64,000 bases of DNA from Prorocentrum cordatum (Eukaryota; Sar; Dinophyceae; Prorocentrales; Prorocentraceae): the NCBI GenBank assembly GCA_963575745.1, contig CAUYUJ010016698.1:1-64000 (forward strand), written 5' to 3'. The translations under genes were made by a program, and so were the position numbers. Positions 53,385 through 62,895 of the stretch are shown here, piece after piece. The notes under the pieces are model-generated. The model was not told the origin of the DNA and did no database searches. It saw only the letters and a list, made by a program, of their open reading frames with translations. Numbering within the stretch: position 1 is the stretch's first letter; every line of letters begins with the position of its first letter.

Positions 53385-54110
53385 AGCGCTGCAGCCCTAC
53401 GGTTCCGCAGGCACCGTCGTCGTCGTCCTCCTCCGAGGGTCCCTCCTCCCTCCTCGGGGTCCCTCCTCCTCCTTCATCCTCCTCCTCTCCTCTCCTTCCC
53501 TGAGGCTTTGGAAAAAGGCATTGAAGCTGAGGTTCTGGATGGCGCTCTGCGGAAACCTGATGCAGTGCCCCCTCCTCCTCCTTTCTCGTCCCTCGTCCTC
53601 TCCCTTCTCTTCCTCCTCCTCCTCCTCCTATGTACTTGAAATTCTACGACCCCGCGTTCAAGAACAGGCTCACCGCCATCGTCCCGTACCACGACAGTGG
53701 TGCTGGCAGTGCCGAATCCGCCGTCGTATTCTTTGACGCTGATGATGTTGCCCATTCAGAACTAGGGGCGCCGGCCCTACGGTGGCGGAGGCATCGTCGT
53801 CGTCGTCACGTCGTCGTCCTCTGGTCGGCGGCTTCTGAGGAAGCCGCCGCGTCCTCCTCCTCCCTCCTCCTCCTCCTCCTTCATCCTCCTTTCCTTCCTG
53901 AGGCTTTGGAAGAAGGCTTTGAGACTCAGGATGTGGATGGCGCTCGGCGGCAACATGATGACGTACCCTCCGTCCTCGTCCCTCACCGCTCCTCCTCGTC
54001 CTCCCCGGGAGTCCTCCCCCTCCTCCTCCGCATCCTATGTACATGAAGTATTACAGCCCCGAGTTCAAGAACAGGCTCAAGGCCATCATCCCCTACCACG
54101 ACTGACTGAC
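53385..54110 (+). CDS. Tandemly duplicated coding-like module inside the 24-kb element
   Basis: Two copies about 390 bp apart carry the same blocks in the same order: PYGSAGTVVVV / PYGGGGIVVVV, then LWKKALKLRFWMALCGNLM / LWKKALRLRMWMALGGNMM, then MYLKFYDPAFKNRLTAIVPY / MYMKYYSPEFKNRLKAIIPY. Differences are conservative in these frames and not in the others, so the DNA is or was coding. The blocks are separated by CTC-rich DNA without clear splice sites. The last copy ends HD and TGA at about 54107. The product is not recognised. It may be a separate small gene or a decayed one. Confidence 0.4.
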
Positions 54111-54162
54111 TGAGCCCGCGGCTCTTGCTTAGAAGCGCAGTGCCGAGGTGGAGGAGTGGAGG

Positions 54163-54250
54163 AGGAAGGGCCAGGAGGGCCCGAGGCCGCCGATCAGGGG
54201 AATAGGGAGAGTAGTATTCATATTGAGGTAAGTGTAGAGAGGAGGAGGAG
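54163..54250 (+). repeat. Intron-associated repeat, copy 3
   Basis: Almost identical to copy 2 but with an intact TTGAG|GTAAGT. It is followed by GGA-rich and then CTC-rich DNA, as in copy 2. Confidence 0.7.
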
Positions 54251-54509
54251 GAGGGGGAGGAAGAGGGGGAGAGGGAGGTGGAGGGCGAGGAGGAGGTCTC
54301 CTCCTCCTCCCCCTTCCCCTCCCCCTCCTCCTCCTCCTCCTCCTCAGGCTCCTCAGGAGGAGGAGGTAGACAGGCTGACGGTAGTGAGCAGCGGCGGCCC
54401 ACCGCGGCGCGCGCGCTGTGTGCCCTGCCCGCTGGGAGCGGCCACGCGTGCACCTGCCTGCCTGATCCCCTCTCTGGAGCAGATGGTGAAAGTACACGGA
54501 ATCATGAGT

Positions 54510-54660
54510 GTATGCATATTATATGTGTATTATATACAAACGATGACAAAAGTGCTCATATATACATATATATATGTATGTATGTATATATATATATATG
54601 TGTGAACGTATATATATATATATATATATATATATGTCGCGTATATATAGATCTATACAC
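54510..54660. repeat. TA-rich subterminal region, right
   Basis: (TA)n with GTGTGAACG-type interruptions, mirroring the left subterminal region. It is about half as long. Confidence 0.75.
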
Positions 54661-54661
54661 T

Positions 54662-54774
54662 ATGTGCTACGCATGTAGCCGAAAGGCACTTCGGAGCTCA
54701 ACGGGCGAGCCTCCCGAGTAGGAGTTCGCCGAGCGCGGCGGGGGTCAGCGCTTGAGGGCCGAGGTGCTTGCCCA
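54662..54774 (-). repeat. Right terminal inverted repeat of the 24-kb element
   Basis: Reverse complement of the left repeat, ending CTTGCCCA at 54774. It is preceded inward by TA-rich DNA (about 54510-54660). Confidence 0.85.
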
Positions 54775-54783
54775 GAAGGGGCG
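54775..54783 (+). repeat. Right target-site duplication, GAAGGGGCG
   Basis: Nine bases touching the right TIR, identical to 30654-30662. The sequence after it continues as the right part of an R2 element. Confidence 0.8.
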
Positions 54784-54949
54784 GGCCCTCCCAGAAGGCC
54801 CGGAAGCACCCCGGGCCTTCTGCGAGGGTTTCTGCGCCTGCCGTGGTGAAACGGACAGCTTGTCGGACGGCGCGAGCGCTGCTGAGAAGTCCCGTTGCCT
54901 TCTGAGTAGGCCTTCGCCTTCTCACCTCCCCCCCTCGCCCGCCGCCGGG
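54775..54949. mobile_element. R2 element, right fragment split by the 24-kb insertion
   Basis: Resumes with GAAGGGGCG. It contains GAGAAGTCCCG and CTTCTGAGTAGGCCTTC and ends CCCCTCGCCCGCCGCCG, which is the inverted form of the R2 left end. Confidence 0.65.
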
Positions 54950-55389
54950 TGGAGTGGGGAGGGGGCCACGAAGTGGTAGGGCGTTCAAAGAGGATGGTTT
55001 TGATTCTGACGACGTCAAAGGCGAGAACGTCAAACCCCTTCAAACACCCGAAGACAATCATGGATTTGTGCTTATTCGGGCCCTCTTGGGATTACTCTTG
55101 GAGGCCTCTTAGGGCGTCGTGCAGGCCTCTTAGGCCATCTTGAGGCCATCTTTCACCACCCACCAAACCACCCCAACCCAACCCGAAGGCCTCAATTTGC
55201 CCCCCATTTCCAGTGGGGGGGGGGTCGGGGAACATTGCAAAAACACATATGGAACCCGTACCCCCCCCAACCCGAAATTCGAGTCTTCGGGTTGGGTTGG
55301 GGTTGTCTGGTAGGTATTCAATCTTCCTCTGGGAGCGTCTTTGGGGTCTCGTGCGGCCCTCTTGGCGCGTGTCGGGGCCTCCTTGGGCC

Positions 55390-55640
55390 CGACAATTCAC
55401 GCGGGAGGCCGCGGGGGAGCCCAGAGGGCCGCGACGAGGGCCCACGCCGTCCAGGTGAAGACCTCGACGACCAACCACCAGCTGGTGGTCGTGTCCTGCT
55501 ACACGCGCTTCGACAACCTGGGCCCGCCGCGCCCCGCGCGCGTCACCTGCGCGCGCCTCGCTGGCCACGGAGGCGCACGCGCCGTGCGGGTTCCCTTCCC
55601 CGTCCCGAGAGCTCCCCGGGCTCCCCCCCCAGCCCGAGGA
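55390..55640 (+). CDS. Coding-like exon ahead of dispersed repeat R3
   Basis: Open + strand stretch including AVQVKTSTTNHQLVVVSCYT and RFDNLGPPRPARVTCARLAG, of normal amino-acid composition. It ends near GGATC|GTTAGG, where repeat R3 begins, so R3 may lie in its intron. The opposite strand is also open there. No family recognised. Confidence 0.3.
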
Positions 55641-55648
55641 TCGTTAGG

Positions 55649-55811
55649 TTCAGGGAGGGAAAAAACACACAGACACAATTAATCGTCGATTTCCAGGAAA
55701 TATGGAAAAGCATGGGAAGTGGGGGGGAAGACAGGAACCCAGAAATTACGGGAACATATGGGGAATCTTTTTATTAGTGTGTATTTATTTGTGTGTCTCA
55801 GGGCCCCTTCA
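55649..55811 (+). repeat. Dispersed repeat R3, copy 2
   Basis: Same block order as copy 1. It follows directly after a coding-like stretch (55390-55640). Confidence 0.8.
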
Positions 55812-55925
55812 TAGGTCCCCCCAAACCCCAGGATCCTCAGGTTCCCCTCTCCCCCAGCCAGGCGCCGGGGGATCCTCAGGTCCCCCCCTCCTCGCGCAAC
55901 CACTGCGTCTGTCGTCGCGCTCCAG

Positions 55926-55927
<2 letters not shown>

Positions 55928-55968
<41 letters not shown>

Positions 55969-56033
55969 CCTCTCTCTCCCTCTCTCTCCCGCCATCGCTC
56001 CCTCTCCCGCCCTCGCTCCCTCCCCCCTCCCTG

Positions 56034-56064
<31 letters not shown>

Positions 56065-56095
56065 CCGCTCTCGCTATCCTCCTCTTGCTTTCCCC
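55928..56095. repeat. (CT)n/(CCCT)n tract
   Basis: CTCTCT with CCCTCGC insertions. Confidence 0.85.
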
Positions 56096-56267
56096 CTCCC
56101 GCCCTCGCTCCTCTCCCTCTGGGCTCCCAGGCTCGAAGGCCGCCAATCCCGCACTCGGCGGAGGCCCGCGGAAGCCGAACGAGGGCTGGTTCTGCGGCGG
56201 GGCGCGGCGGACGTAGCCCCCCGAGAAAGGGCAGCGCCGGCGTATTCAAGCTGACTGGGCAGTGCAT

Positions 56268-56476
56268 TCTCCTCCTCCTCCTCCTCCTCCTCCTCATCCT
56301 CCTCCTCCTCCCTCCCTTCCTCCCTTCTCTCTCCTCCCTCCTCCCTTCTCCCTCCTCGTCCTCCCTTCTCCCTCCTCCTCCTCCCTCCTCGTCCTCCTCG
56401 TCCTCCTCCCTCCTCCTCCTCCTCCTCCTCCGCCTCCTCCTCCTCCTCCTCCTCCTCCTCCTCCTCCTCCTCCTCT
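56268..56476. repeat. (CTC)n microsatellite
   Basis: CTCCTC/CCCTCCT, about 200 bp, followed by TTTGTGCGATGCAG, a possible acceptor. Confidence 0.85.
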
Positions 56477-56670
56477 TTGTGCGATGCAGGCTCCAGGTGT
56501 CTATCGCCATGGCCTGCGTTCGTCGCCGCAGCGGGGTGGCGGCCACGCGTCAGGCTGTGGCGTGTTGTGCGGAGGGCACATCAGGTGTACAGCAGCGTGC
56601 ACCACACTTTGCCCTCGGACGCCGCAGCGCGAAGGTATAGCCACGGGTAACACTGTGGCGCTGTGCAGCT

Positions 56671-56840
56671 CTCAGGAGGGGAAAAACACACAGACACAAT
56701 TAATCGTCGATTCCCCGGAAGCTATGGGAGAGTGTGGGAAGTGGGGGGGAAGACACAGACCAGGAGAGTATGGGAACATATATCTGGGGAATCCTGGGAT
56801 TTGTGTGTATTCATTTGTGTGTGTCCCTGGGCCCCTTGCA
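56671..56840 (+). repeat. Dispersed repeat R3, copy 3
   Basis: Same block order as the other copies, slightly longer. About 860 bp from copy 2. Confidence 0.8.
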
Positions 56841-57074
56841 ACTCGCGCGCGCATGTTCGCACGCACGCACAATCACCCTCTCCACGCGCCGCCACCAGCA
56901 CACCGCGTCGCACGCACCCGCGGGGAGGCCCCTCGTGTGCGGGGGGTGTTTTCTGCATCGCCCTGCCTCCGACAAAAGCGCAAACGTGTAATTATTGGGG
57001 CGTGTGGATCCGTGGCGGGTCCCGCATCCACGCAAATTCGGCGCGCTCCGTCGCCAGACCTGGTGGCACTGACC

Positions 57075-57122
57075 TCCTCCCTCCTCCCTCCTCCCTCCTC
57101 CCTCCTCCCTCCTCCCTCCTCC
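57075..57122. repeat. (CCTCCCT)n heptamer repeat
   Basis: Seven perfect copies of a 7-bp unit. Confidence 0.9.
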
Positions 57123-57379
57123 CGATACTTGGACCTGGCGCCCGCTCTGCAGCCCACGCGCCAGATCCACGGATATCAACGCTCCATGCCAGAGCGTGCC
57201 CGACCGATGTGCCATGCCTCCTCCGCCCGGGCCGCGTGGACCATCGCACCTGGTGCGGCTGCTGCCCGCGCCCGCACGCAGGTTTCGGGCTCCCCGCCCC
57301 CCCCCCCCCCCGATTGGAAGCCCCGGCGTGGCAGTGCTTCACACGGGGCGTCTCCGTCCAGCTTCGGGGCCGTGGGGCC

Positions 57380-57592
57380 CTCACGGTTCGACCCAGGTGT
57401 GGTACAGGGCTCTGGTCGTGCTCGATTCGCTGCAAAACTGTCAGGAACGTCGCGAATTCCAGGCGCTCACACTCCACAGCCAGAAATTGTTCTGCTGCGA
57501 GCAGCCCATTTTGGTTGCTGCCAGCGCGAAGGAAGCCCTGTGGGTGGCACGGAGGGGGAAGGGGAGGAGAAGGGCGGGGGGTGAAACCTGAA
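57380..57592 (+). CDS. Weak coding-like stretch
   Basis: TQVWYRALVVLDSLQNCQER, REFQALTLHSQKLFCCEQPI and LVAASAKEALWVARRG are read in one frame to a TGA. Isolated, with no recognised family. Confidence 0.25.
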
Positions 57593-57921
57593 GCAGCTCC
57601 GCCCGGAGCTGCTGGCACTGGCCTCAATCCGGCGGCCTGGCCAGCGCCGCGAGCCGCCCACGCCACGCGGCGCGCCAGTCCGCCTCGGCTCCGCCGGCCC
57701 GCCCCGCAGGGACGAGCTGGAGCGCGGCGGCGCGGGGAAGCAGCGAAGCGGCCCTGCCGGGGCAGGGCTGCGCCACAAGCGACTGCCACCGCGTGGCCGC
57801 CGCGCCGCGCCAGAGACAAGCGACCCAGCCTGGGCCCTGCGATGCCACGTGCGGCGCCCAGCGTTGCTATCCCCAACGAACTCATACCCTCTCATTGTCA
57901 GGCGATCGCAAGCATGGAACA

Positions 57922-58088
57922 GGGGGGCGTGGATTAGCGACCGGTCCCGTTTCCATGGGAAATCGTGGGTTCCCGCCGCCAAACGAGGCGGCACTGGTCG
58001 CATTTTTGGGAAGGCACTTCCCCAATCCATGGATTTGGCGCCCGCCCGCCAAATCCATAGATCGCTAATCCACGATTGCGCCCCCCCG
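57922..58088. mobile_element. Foldback element, about 167 bp
   Basis: Left GGGGGGCGTGGATTAGCGA and right TCGCTAATCCACG followed by GCGCCCCCCC are inverted. An inner pair CCATGGATTTGGCG / CGCCAAATCCATAG folds again. Confidence 0.6.
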
Positions 58089-58191
58089 ACATTGCGCCAG
58101 GGGTTTCTAACCGCCGACGTGTGTCATGGCGTAGCGGACCTGGAATTCCAAAAAGGACCCAATCATGTTATGCGCAACCAGACAATGAGAG

Positions 58192-58650
58192 TTGCGTGCA
58201 TTGGCTGAGGAGGTGGCGGATGAGCAGGAGGAAGAGGAGGATGAGGTAATAAGAGGACGAGGACGAACAGCAGCGGCATCAGCAGGGGCTGCAGGGAGAG
58301 GAGCGGGAGGAAAGAGGAGCAGGAGGACCTTGAGGAGACGGGACTGGACGGCGGAAGAGCTGGGAAAGGAGGCGGGCGACAGCGATGCGACAGGACCCCG
58401 ATCCAGAAAAGCTGCCCGCGCTCGCTCGGGCGAGAGCGCCACCCTCAACGACAGGAGCAAAGTGCCGATCCTATACGAGGGCCCACGCCGCAGCGGGAGT
58501 AGCATTTTGGAGCACTGGAGGCGATCGGATGGGAATCGATTGGAACAAGTGGTAACCCATGTGCAAAACGCAAGGCGCGCAGAGGGCGGGACAACTTCGG
58601 CACAGAGTCGGGGGAGAAGGGGGAGTTGTTTACGTGTTGATGGAATGTAG
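58192..58650 (+). CDS. Possible small basic/acidic protein, about 150 residues
   Basis: Acidic start (ALAEEVADEQEEEEDE), Ala/Gly/Arg middle, then DWTAEELGKEAGDSDATG and SILEHWRRSDGNRLEQVVTH, ending in a stop. The reverse strand has a longer but Ser/Pro/Leu-rich frame. Coding status undecided. Confidence 0.28.
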   Translation: MRALAEEVADEQEEEEDEVIRGRGRTAAASAGAAGRGAGGKRSRRTLRRRDWTAEELGKEAGDSDATGPRSRKAARARSGESATLNDRSKVPILYEGPRRSGSSILEHWRRSDGNRLEQVVTHVQNARRAEGGTTSAQSRGRRGSCLRVDGM

Positions 58651-58899
58651 CGCGGCGAGGGGAAGGTTAGGAATGCGGAAGGCGTAGCATGTGTTATGCT
58701 GCTTGAGTTTGTCCTGGGAGATGCAACGCCCATCCTACGCGGGAGGAGGGGAGGAGGAAGATGTGGAGGATGTGCAGGATGAGGAGGAGGTGGAGGAGGA
58801 GGAGTTGCGCCAGGGTGTCTGGCATGCCTCTGAGACGCACAATTCGTTCCACCAGAAAGCAACCTGTTTGTTGCGGCAATACTTGCAGGCAGCACAACG

Positions 58900-59230
58900 A
58901 TGCTCGGATGCCATGGAAGTCTCATTTCGCTTGTTTGATACTTGAGACTTTCTCCGGGTTCTATCAGATGTATGACCCCCAAGTGTTCCAACTTAATACA
59001 CATATTACCTTTCCTTGCTGTTTTCAATGTCCGCTTCCCCATTCGCGACGCAGCTCACGGACCTCGTGGAACGGAAGCCAAGCGCAGTCTCTACACCTTC
59101 CGTATGGATTCCTTCGCCGCCGCGCGCTTCTTCTGGAGCTGCCGTGAAGATCATGGAGAGGGAAGGTGAATATAGGGATTGCGCGAGCATGGAATTCGAC
59201 AGCAAGTCTATATCGAAGACGCCTACGGCG
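58900..59230 (+). CDS. Weak coding-like stretch before the GGCCGTCTTGG array leader
   Basis: Two overlapping frames look plausible: AVFNVRFPIRDAAHGPRGTE / LYTFRMDSFAAARFFWSCRE, and SASPFATQLTDLVERKPSAV / GAAVKIMEREGEYRDCASME. They cannot both be coding; low certainty. Confidence 0.2.
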
Positions 59231-59351
59231 AATCACCGCCGCCCTCCGCCTTTTTGGAAGCGCCTGCGTGACCGAAAGTTGGGTTTGAGCGTGGCCAAGC
59301 TGTCGGGTCACGCGTTCCCCGAGTGGGTTTGGAAAGCCTTCGGGGAACACC
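59211..59351 (+). repeat. Leader block of the GGCCGTCTTGG array, copy 2
   Basis: Second copy of the 140-bp leader, in the same orientation as at 12357. Confidence 0.8.
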
Positions 59352-59374
59352 GAGTCGGGCGAGCTATCGGACCA

Positions 59375-60880
59375 GGTGGTTTCACAGCTTTTGGGCCTCC
59401 TGGAGGACGTTGTGGAGTGGTCTTGGGCCGTCTTGGAGGCCTCTGGCGGGCCTTTTGGGCAGTCGAAGGCCATCTTCGGGCCATCTGGGGCCGTCTTGGG
59501 TGCATCTTGGGGCCATCTTCGCTGTCTTGGAGGCCATCTTGGCCGTCTTATCATGGAGGCCATCTTGGCCGTCTTGGAGGCCATCTTGGGCGTCTTGGGG
59601 GCCTCTTGGGCCGTCATGGGGCCATATTGGAGGCATCTTGGGCGCTCTTGGGTCGATGTTGGGGGCCGCTTGGCCCGTCTCGGGCCGTCGGAGAGCTGAA
59701 GAGGAGCACACGCCGCAATCCTTAAAACGGCAATTCAATGATGTTGGCCTTTTCTGGCCTTTCTGGAGGACGTCTTGGAGGGCTCTTGGCCGTCTTGGAG
59801 GCCCCTTGCTGGCCTATGGGTCGTCTCAGGGCATCTTGAGGCCAGCTTGGGCCGTCTTGGGTGCATCTTGGTGCCATCTTGGCCGTCTTGGAGGCCATCT
59901 TGGCCGTGTTGGAGGCATTTTGGAGGCCATTTTGGCCGTCTTGGAGGCTATTTTGGGAGTCTTGGCTGGCCTCTTGGGCCGTCTTGGGGCCTTCTTCGGG
60001 CTGTCTTGGGGGCCTCTTGCGCTGTCACGGAGCCATCTTGGAGGCCTCTTGGGCGCTCTTGGGTCGATGTTGGAGGACGCTTGGGCCGTCTTGGGCCGTC
60101 GGAGAGCTGAAAAGGAGCAAAAGCTACAATCCTTGAAAAACCTATGAAATATCAATTCGGGCCTTCCTGGAGGACGTCTTGGAGAGGTCTTGTGCCGACT
60201 TGAAGGCCTCTTGCGGGCCTTTTGGGCCGTCTTAGGCCATCTTGAGGCCATCTTGGGCCGTCTTGGGTGCATCTTGGGGCCATCTTGGCCGTCTTGGGGG
60301 CCATCTTGGCCGTGTTGGAGGCATCTTGGAGGCCATCTTGGCCGTCTTGGAGGCCATCTTGGGAGTCTTGGGGGCCTCTTGGGCCGTCTTGGGGCCTTCT
60401 TGGGGCCGTCTTTGGGGGCCTCTTGGGCCGTCCTGGGGCTGTCTTGGAGGCTTCTTGGGCATTTGTGGGGCGATCTTGATGGCCTCTTGGGCAGTCTCGG
60501 GCTGTCGGAAGGCCGAAGAGCAACATCCCAAATCCTTCACAACCCTGAGGAAACTCAATGCTTTAAATCAATGAGTTTGACCTCTTCGGGCCGTCCTTGA
60601 AGACCCTGGTGGACCTCTTCGAGGCCTCTTGGGCCGTCTTGGAGGCCTCTTGGAGGCCTGTGGGGCCGTCTTGGGCCGTCTTAGGTGTTTCTTGTGCGAA
60701 CTTGGAGACATCCTGGACTCTCTTGGGCGATCTTGGAGGCCATCTTGGCCATCTTGGAGGCCGTCTTGGAGCCGTCTGGAGCAGGAACAACCCTTTGCAA
60801 CCGGGCTTGGGCAATCTTTTCGGGTGGCCGGCGGGACGGGCCGAAGCCCCAGGGGGAGTTCTTTTGGAAAAAGACCAAAG
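59375..60880 (+). repeat. Higher-order GGCCGTCTTGG array, copy 2
   Basis: Same architecture as copy 1 with unit joints near 59700, 60105 and 60510 (about 400-bp units). The trailer GGGCCGAAGCCCCAGGGGGA matches the copy 1 trailer. Related short fragments lie at about 16320-16560, 20200-20400, 27180-27280 and 55060-55170. Confidence 0.85.
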
Positions 60881-60980
60881 CCCAAACCGAGAGAGTCTAG
60901 CACGCCAGGCACCCCTGCGATGAATCGACAGGGGGCGGCGGATCGAATGGCCCTCGGCCCATCCCGCCGCCGTGCCTGGT
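60835..60980 (+). repeat. Dispersed repeat R4, copy 2
   Basis: Second copy of R4, directly after the right-hand GGCCGTCTTGG array. A fragment (CCTATCCCGCCACCGTGCCT) also occurs near 32910. Confidence 0.75.
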
Positions 60981-60989
60981 TTATGGGTC

Positions 60990-62125
60990 CCCCCTGGGCC
61001 CGAACAAGTCACGCGAGAAGACGCGCCAAACCCAAGAATATTCGAGAGAAAGGGGTCCCGGCCCCTTAAAGACTCCTCAGGAGGGAGGATTGTGACTTAG
61101 AGGATTGGGCCCACCCAGGACCTGAGGACATGCCCACCCCGTGCTCAGCGGCACGTTGGCGGATGACATCTGTCGAGAGGAACCATAGGGCTTCATGGGG
61201 GAATGGAGAGCTGCCAATGCTGCCGAAGATGGGCAAAGTACAAACCATGCATCGGGCAACAGGAATCTTTGAATAGGGATGGAGGGTGACCACGGGATCT
61301 GGGGCAAGGGCTCGCCAGAGGCCTCTTCGGCCGTCTCTTTGGCAGAACCTGGATCATAGGGGAAGCTCGTGGGGCCGTCTTGGGATGGTCGCGGGCCGTT
61401 CTTGCAGCCATGCTGGGGAGGTAATTGTTTTTTTGTTGAGCCGTCTCGAGGCCGAGAGGGTGTTGAGAGGCACCACTGCTCCTCCTCCCCCTCCTCCCCC
61501 TCCCATCTCTTCCTTCTCCTCCCCCTTCTCCTCCTCATCCTCCTCCCTCTTCTCCTCCTCGAGGCAAGGGGGATGGATGTTTAAGGATGCGCGCCCCGGT
61601 GGGAGGGGGGCCCTGAGAACATCACAGGCGAACAACAAGCATCCGAACACGGCCCAACACTGCCTGCTGCACGGCGGGGGATCCATCTACAGTTCACGTT
61701 AGAGTGGTGATACTGCTGCAAGACGGGATAGGAGTGCATGACAGACGCCAAAGGGGACGAGGATGTGCGGAAGGTCGTAGTGCAACTTATCTGGTATGAT
61801 TTCGATTGCCCAGCACGGTCAATGCACCTCCTCCGCCAGCCAGCGCCAGACTCGAGGGGAGAGCAGAAGGGAAGGGGAGGTTTGGAAATGGGAGAGCCGG
61901 GGTGCAAGCCGAGAAACCCACCACAGACCGAGCCCCCTTCTCAATTCCAACGCGTGACTCTTGGTCTCCGCCGCCTCTTCCTCCTCCTTCCCCTTCCATT
62001 CCTGTTCCTTATGAACACACTTCTCCCTGTCGCACCCCTCAGTTTTTAGGTCGGTCTGGGTGTTTCGCCTTCCTCACCATCTATGACCCTGAAGCTTACA
62101 GCATGACAACAGTTTCACAGATGGA
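60990..62125. other. No gene seen
   Basis: Unique sequence with a (CTC)n run at 61470-61562. Frames overlap on both strands without motifs. Confidence 0.4.
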
Positions 62126-62129
62126 GGGC

Positions 62130-62345
62130 GGGTGGTTTTCAAAATGTGGCTCGCGGCTTAGCGCCGCGCATCTTCGTCTTAAACATGTGAAAGAGAATCA
62201 CGAATTCAGGGCGACTGGATTTCAAAATGTGTCTCTCGCCTTAGCGCCGCGCACACTCGTTTTAAACATGTGCAAGAATTTCGCGGAATGAGAGTGGTTT
62301 CTTTTCAAAATGGCGTTCTCGCTTCAGCGCCGCGCACAAACGTTT
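62130..62345 (+). repeat. Three-copy 83-bp tandem repeat
   Basis: Each unit has TTTCAAAATG, a CTCGC word, TTAGCGCCGCGCA or TCAGCGCCGCGCA, and, in the first two, TTAAACATGTG. Confidence 0.75.
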
Positions 62346-62584
62346 GTCCAGATTGCAAGAGCTCCACGTTTTTACATGGTCACCGTACCGGAAATTGCAT
62401 TCTGGAAGGATTCAGGATTATGAGGGTGCAACAGTTAGATAGATTCGCGGTGTTGAGGTCCCAGGGATGGCGTTCTGACACGATTCAGGATCGCCAAGAC
62501 GCATCACTCATGTTGATCCGGGCGTTGGAATCCCGAGAACAATGTTTTGGCATGGCTCAGGGTCTGCAACCAGTTGTCTTCTAA
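62270..62584 (+). CDS. Weak open frame after the 83-bp repeats
   Basis: About 100 codons including VCPDCKSSTFLHGHRTGNCI, with a possible Cys/His metal site, and SDTIQDRQDASLMLIRALES. It begins inside the tandem repeats, which argues against a real start. Confidence 0.2.
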   Translation: MQEFRGMRVVSFQNGVLASAPRTNVCPDCKSSTFLHGHRTGNCILEGFRIMRVQQLDRFAVLRSQGWRSDTIQDRQDASLMLIRALESREQCFGMAQGLQPVVF

Positions 62585-62696
62585 CGAGGCAGTTCATTCA
62601 GTGCAAATTACCCGTTGTAGGGGCCTGAAAAGACGGAGCTTGGAGGGAGGGTTTAGTCCAACATCGTTGATGACTCTGGGGTTTTAACTGATCCTC

Positions 62697-62895
62697 TTCC
62701 TCCTCCTCGTCCTCCCACTCCTCCTCCTCCGCCCCCTCCTCGTCCTCCTTCTCCTTCTCCTTCTCCTCCTCCTCCTCCTCCTCCTCCTCCTCCTCCTCCT
62801 CCCCATCCTCCCCCTCCTCCTGCTGTTTCTCCTCCTTCGCCTCCTCCTTCTCCTCCTCCTCCCCCTGCTCCTTCTCCCCCTCCTCCTCCTTCATC
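62697..62895. repeat. (CTC)n microsatellite
   Basis: CTCCTC with TTC and CGT interruptions. Confidence 0.85.

Larger units (their letters stand above)
30663..54774 (+). mobile_element. 24.1-kb putative DNA transposon with TIRs, 9-bp target duplication and cargo genes
   Basis: The ends are inverted repeats: 30663-30777 and the reverse complement of about 54662-54774 agree at all 19 outer bases (TGGGCAAGCACCTCGGCCC) and at roughly nine in ten positions over about 115 bp. Each repeat is followed inward by TA-rich DNA. The 9-bp word GAAGGGGCG abuts both outer ends in direct orientation. The outer flanks are the left and right parts of one small R2 element, and an intact R2 copy at 31658-31855 reads straight through the site. 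Inside lie three + strand genes: transposase-like gene A, cytosine methyltransferase gene C and gene B. Long TIRs with a 9-bp duplication are the pattern known for Mutator-like elements, but superfamily assignment is inference. No reverse transcriptase or integrase was seen. TIR, duplication and empty site are seen directly; present mobility is not known. Confidence 0.8.

Noticed and set aside
30663-54774. LTR or LINE retrotransposon carrying the methyltransferase
   Set aside because: No reverse transcriptase, RNase H/integrase motif set, primer-binding site or long direct terminal repeats were found. The ends are inverted.
59920-59950. Spliced-leader relic (GCCATTTTGGCC)
   Set aside because: It is a one-base variant of the local GGCCATCTTGGCC array repeat, not a leader.
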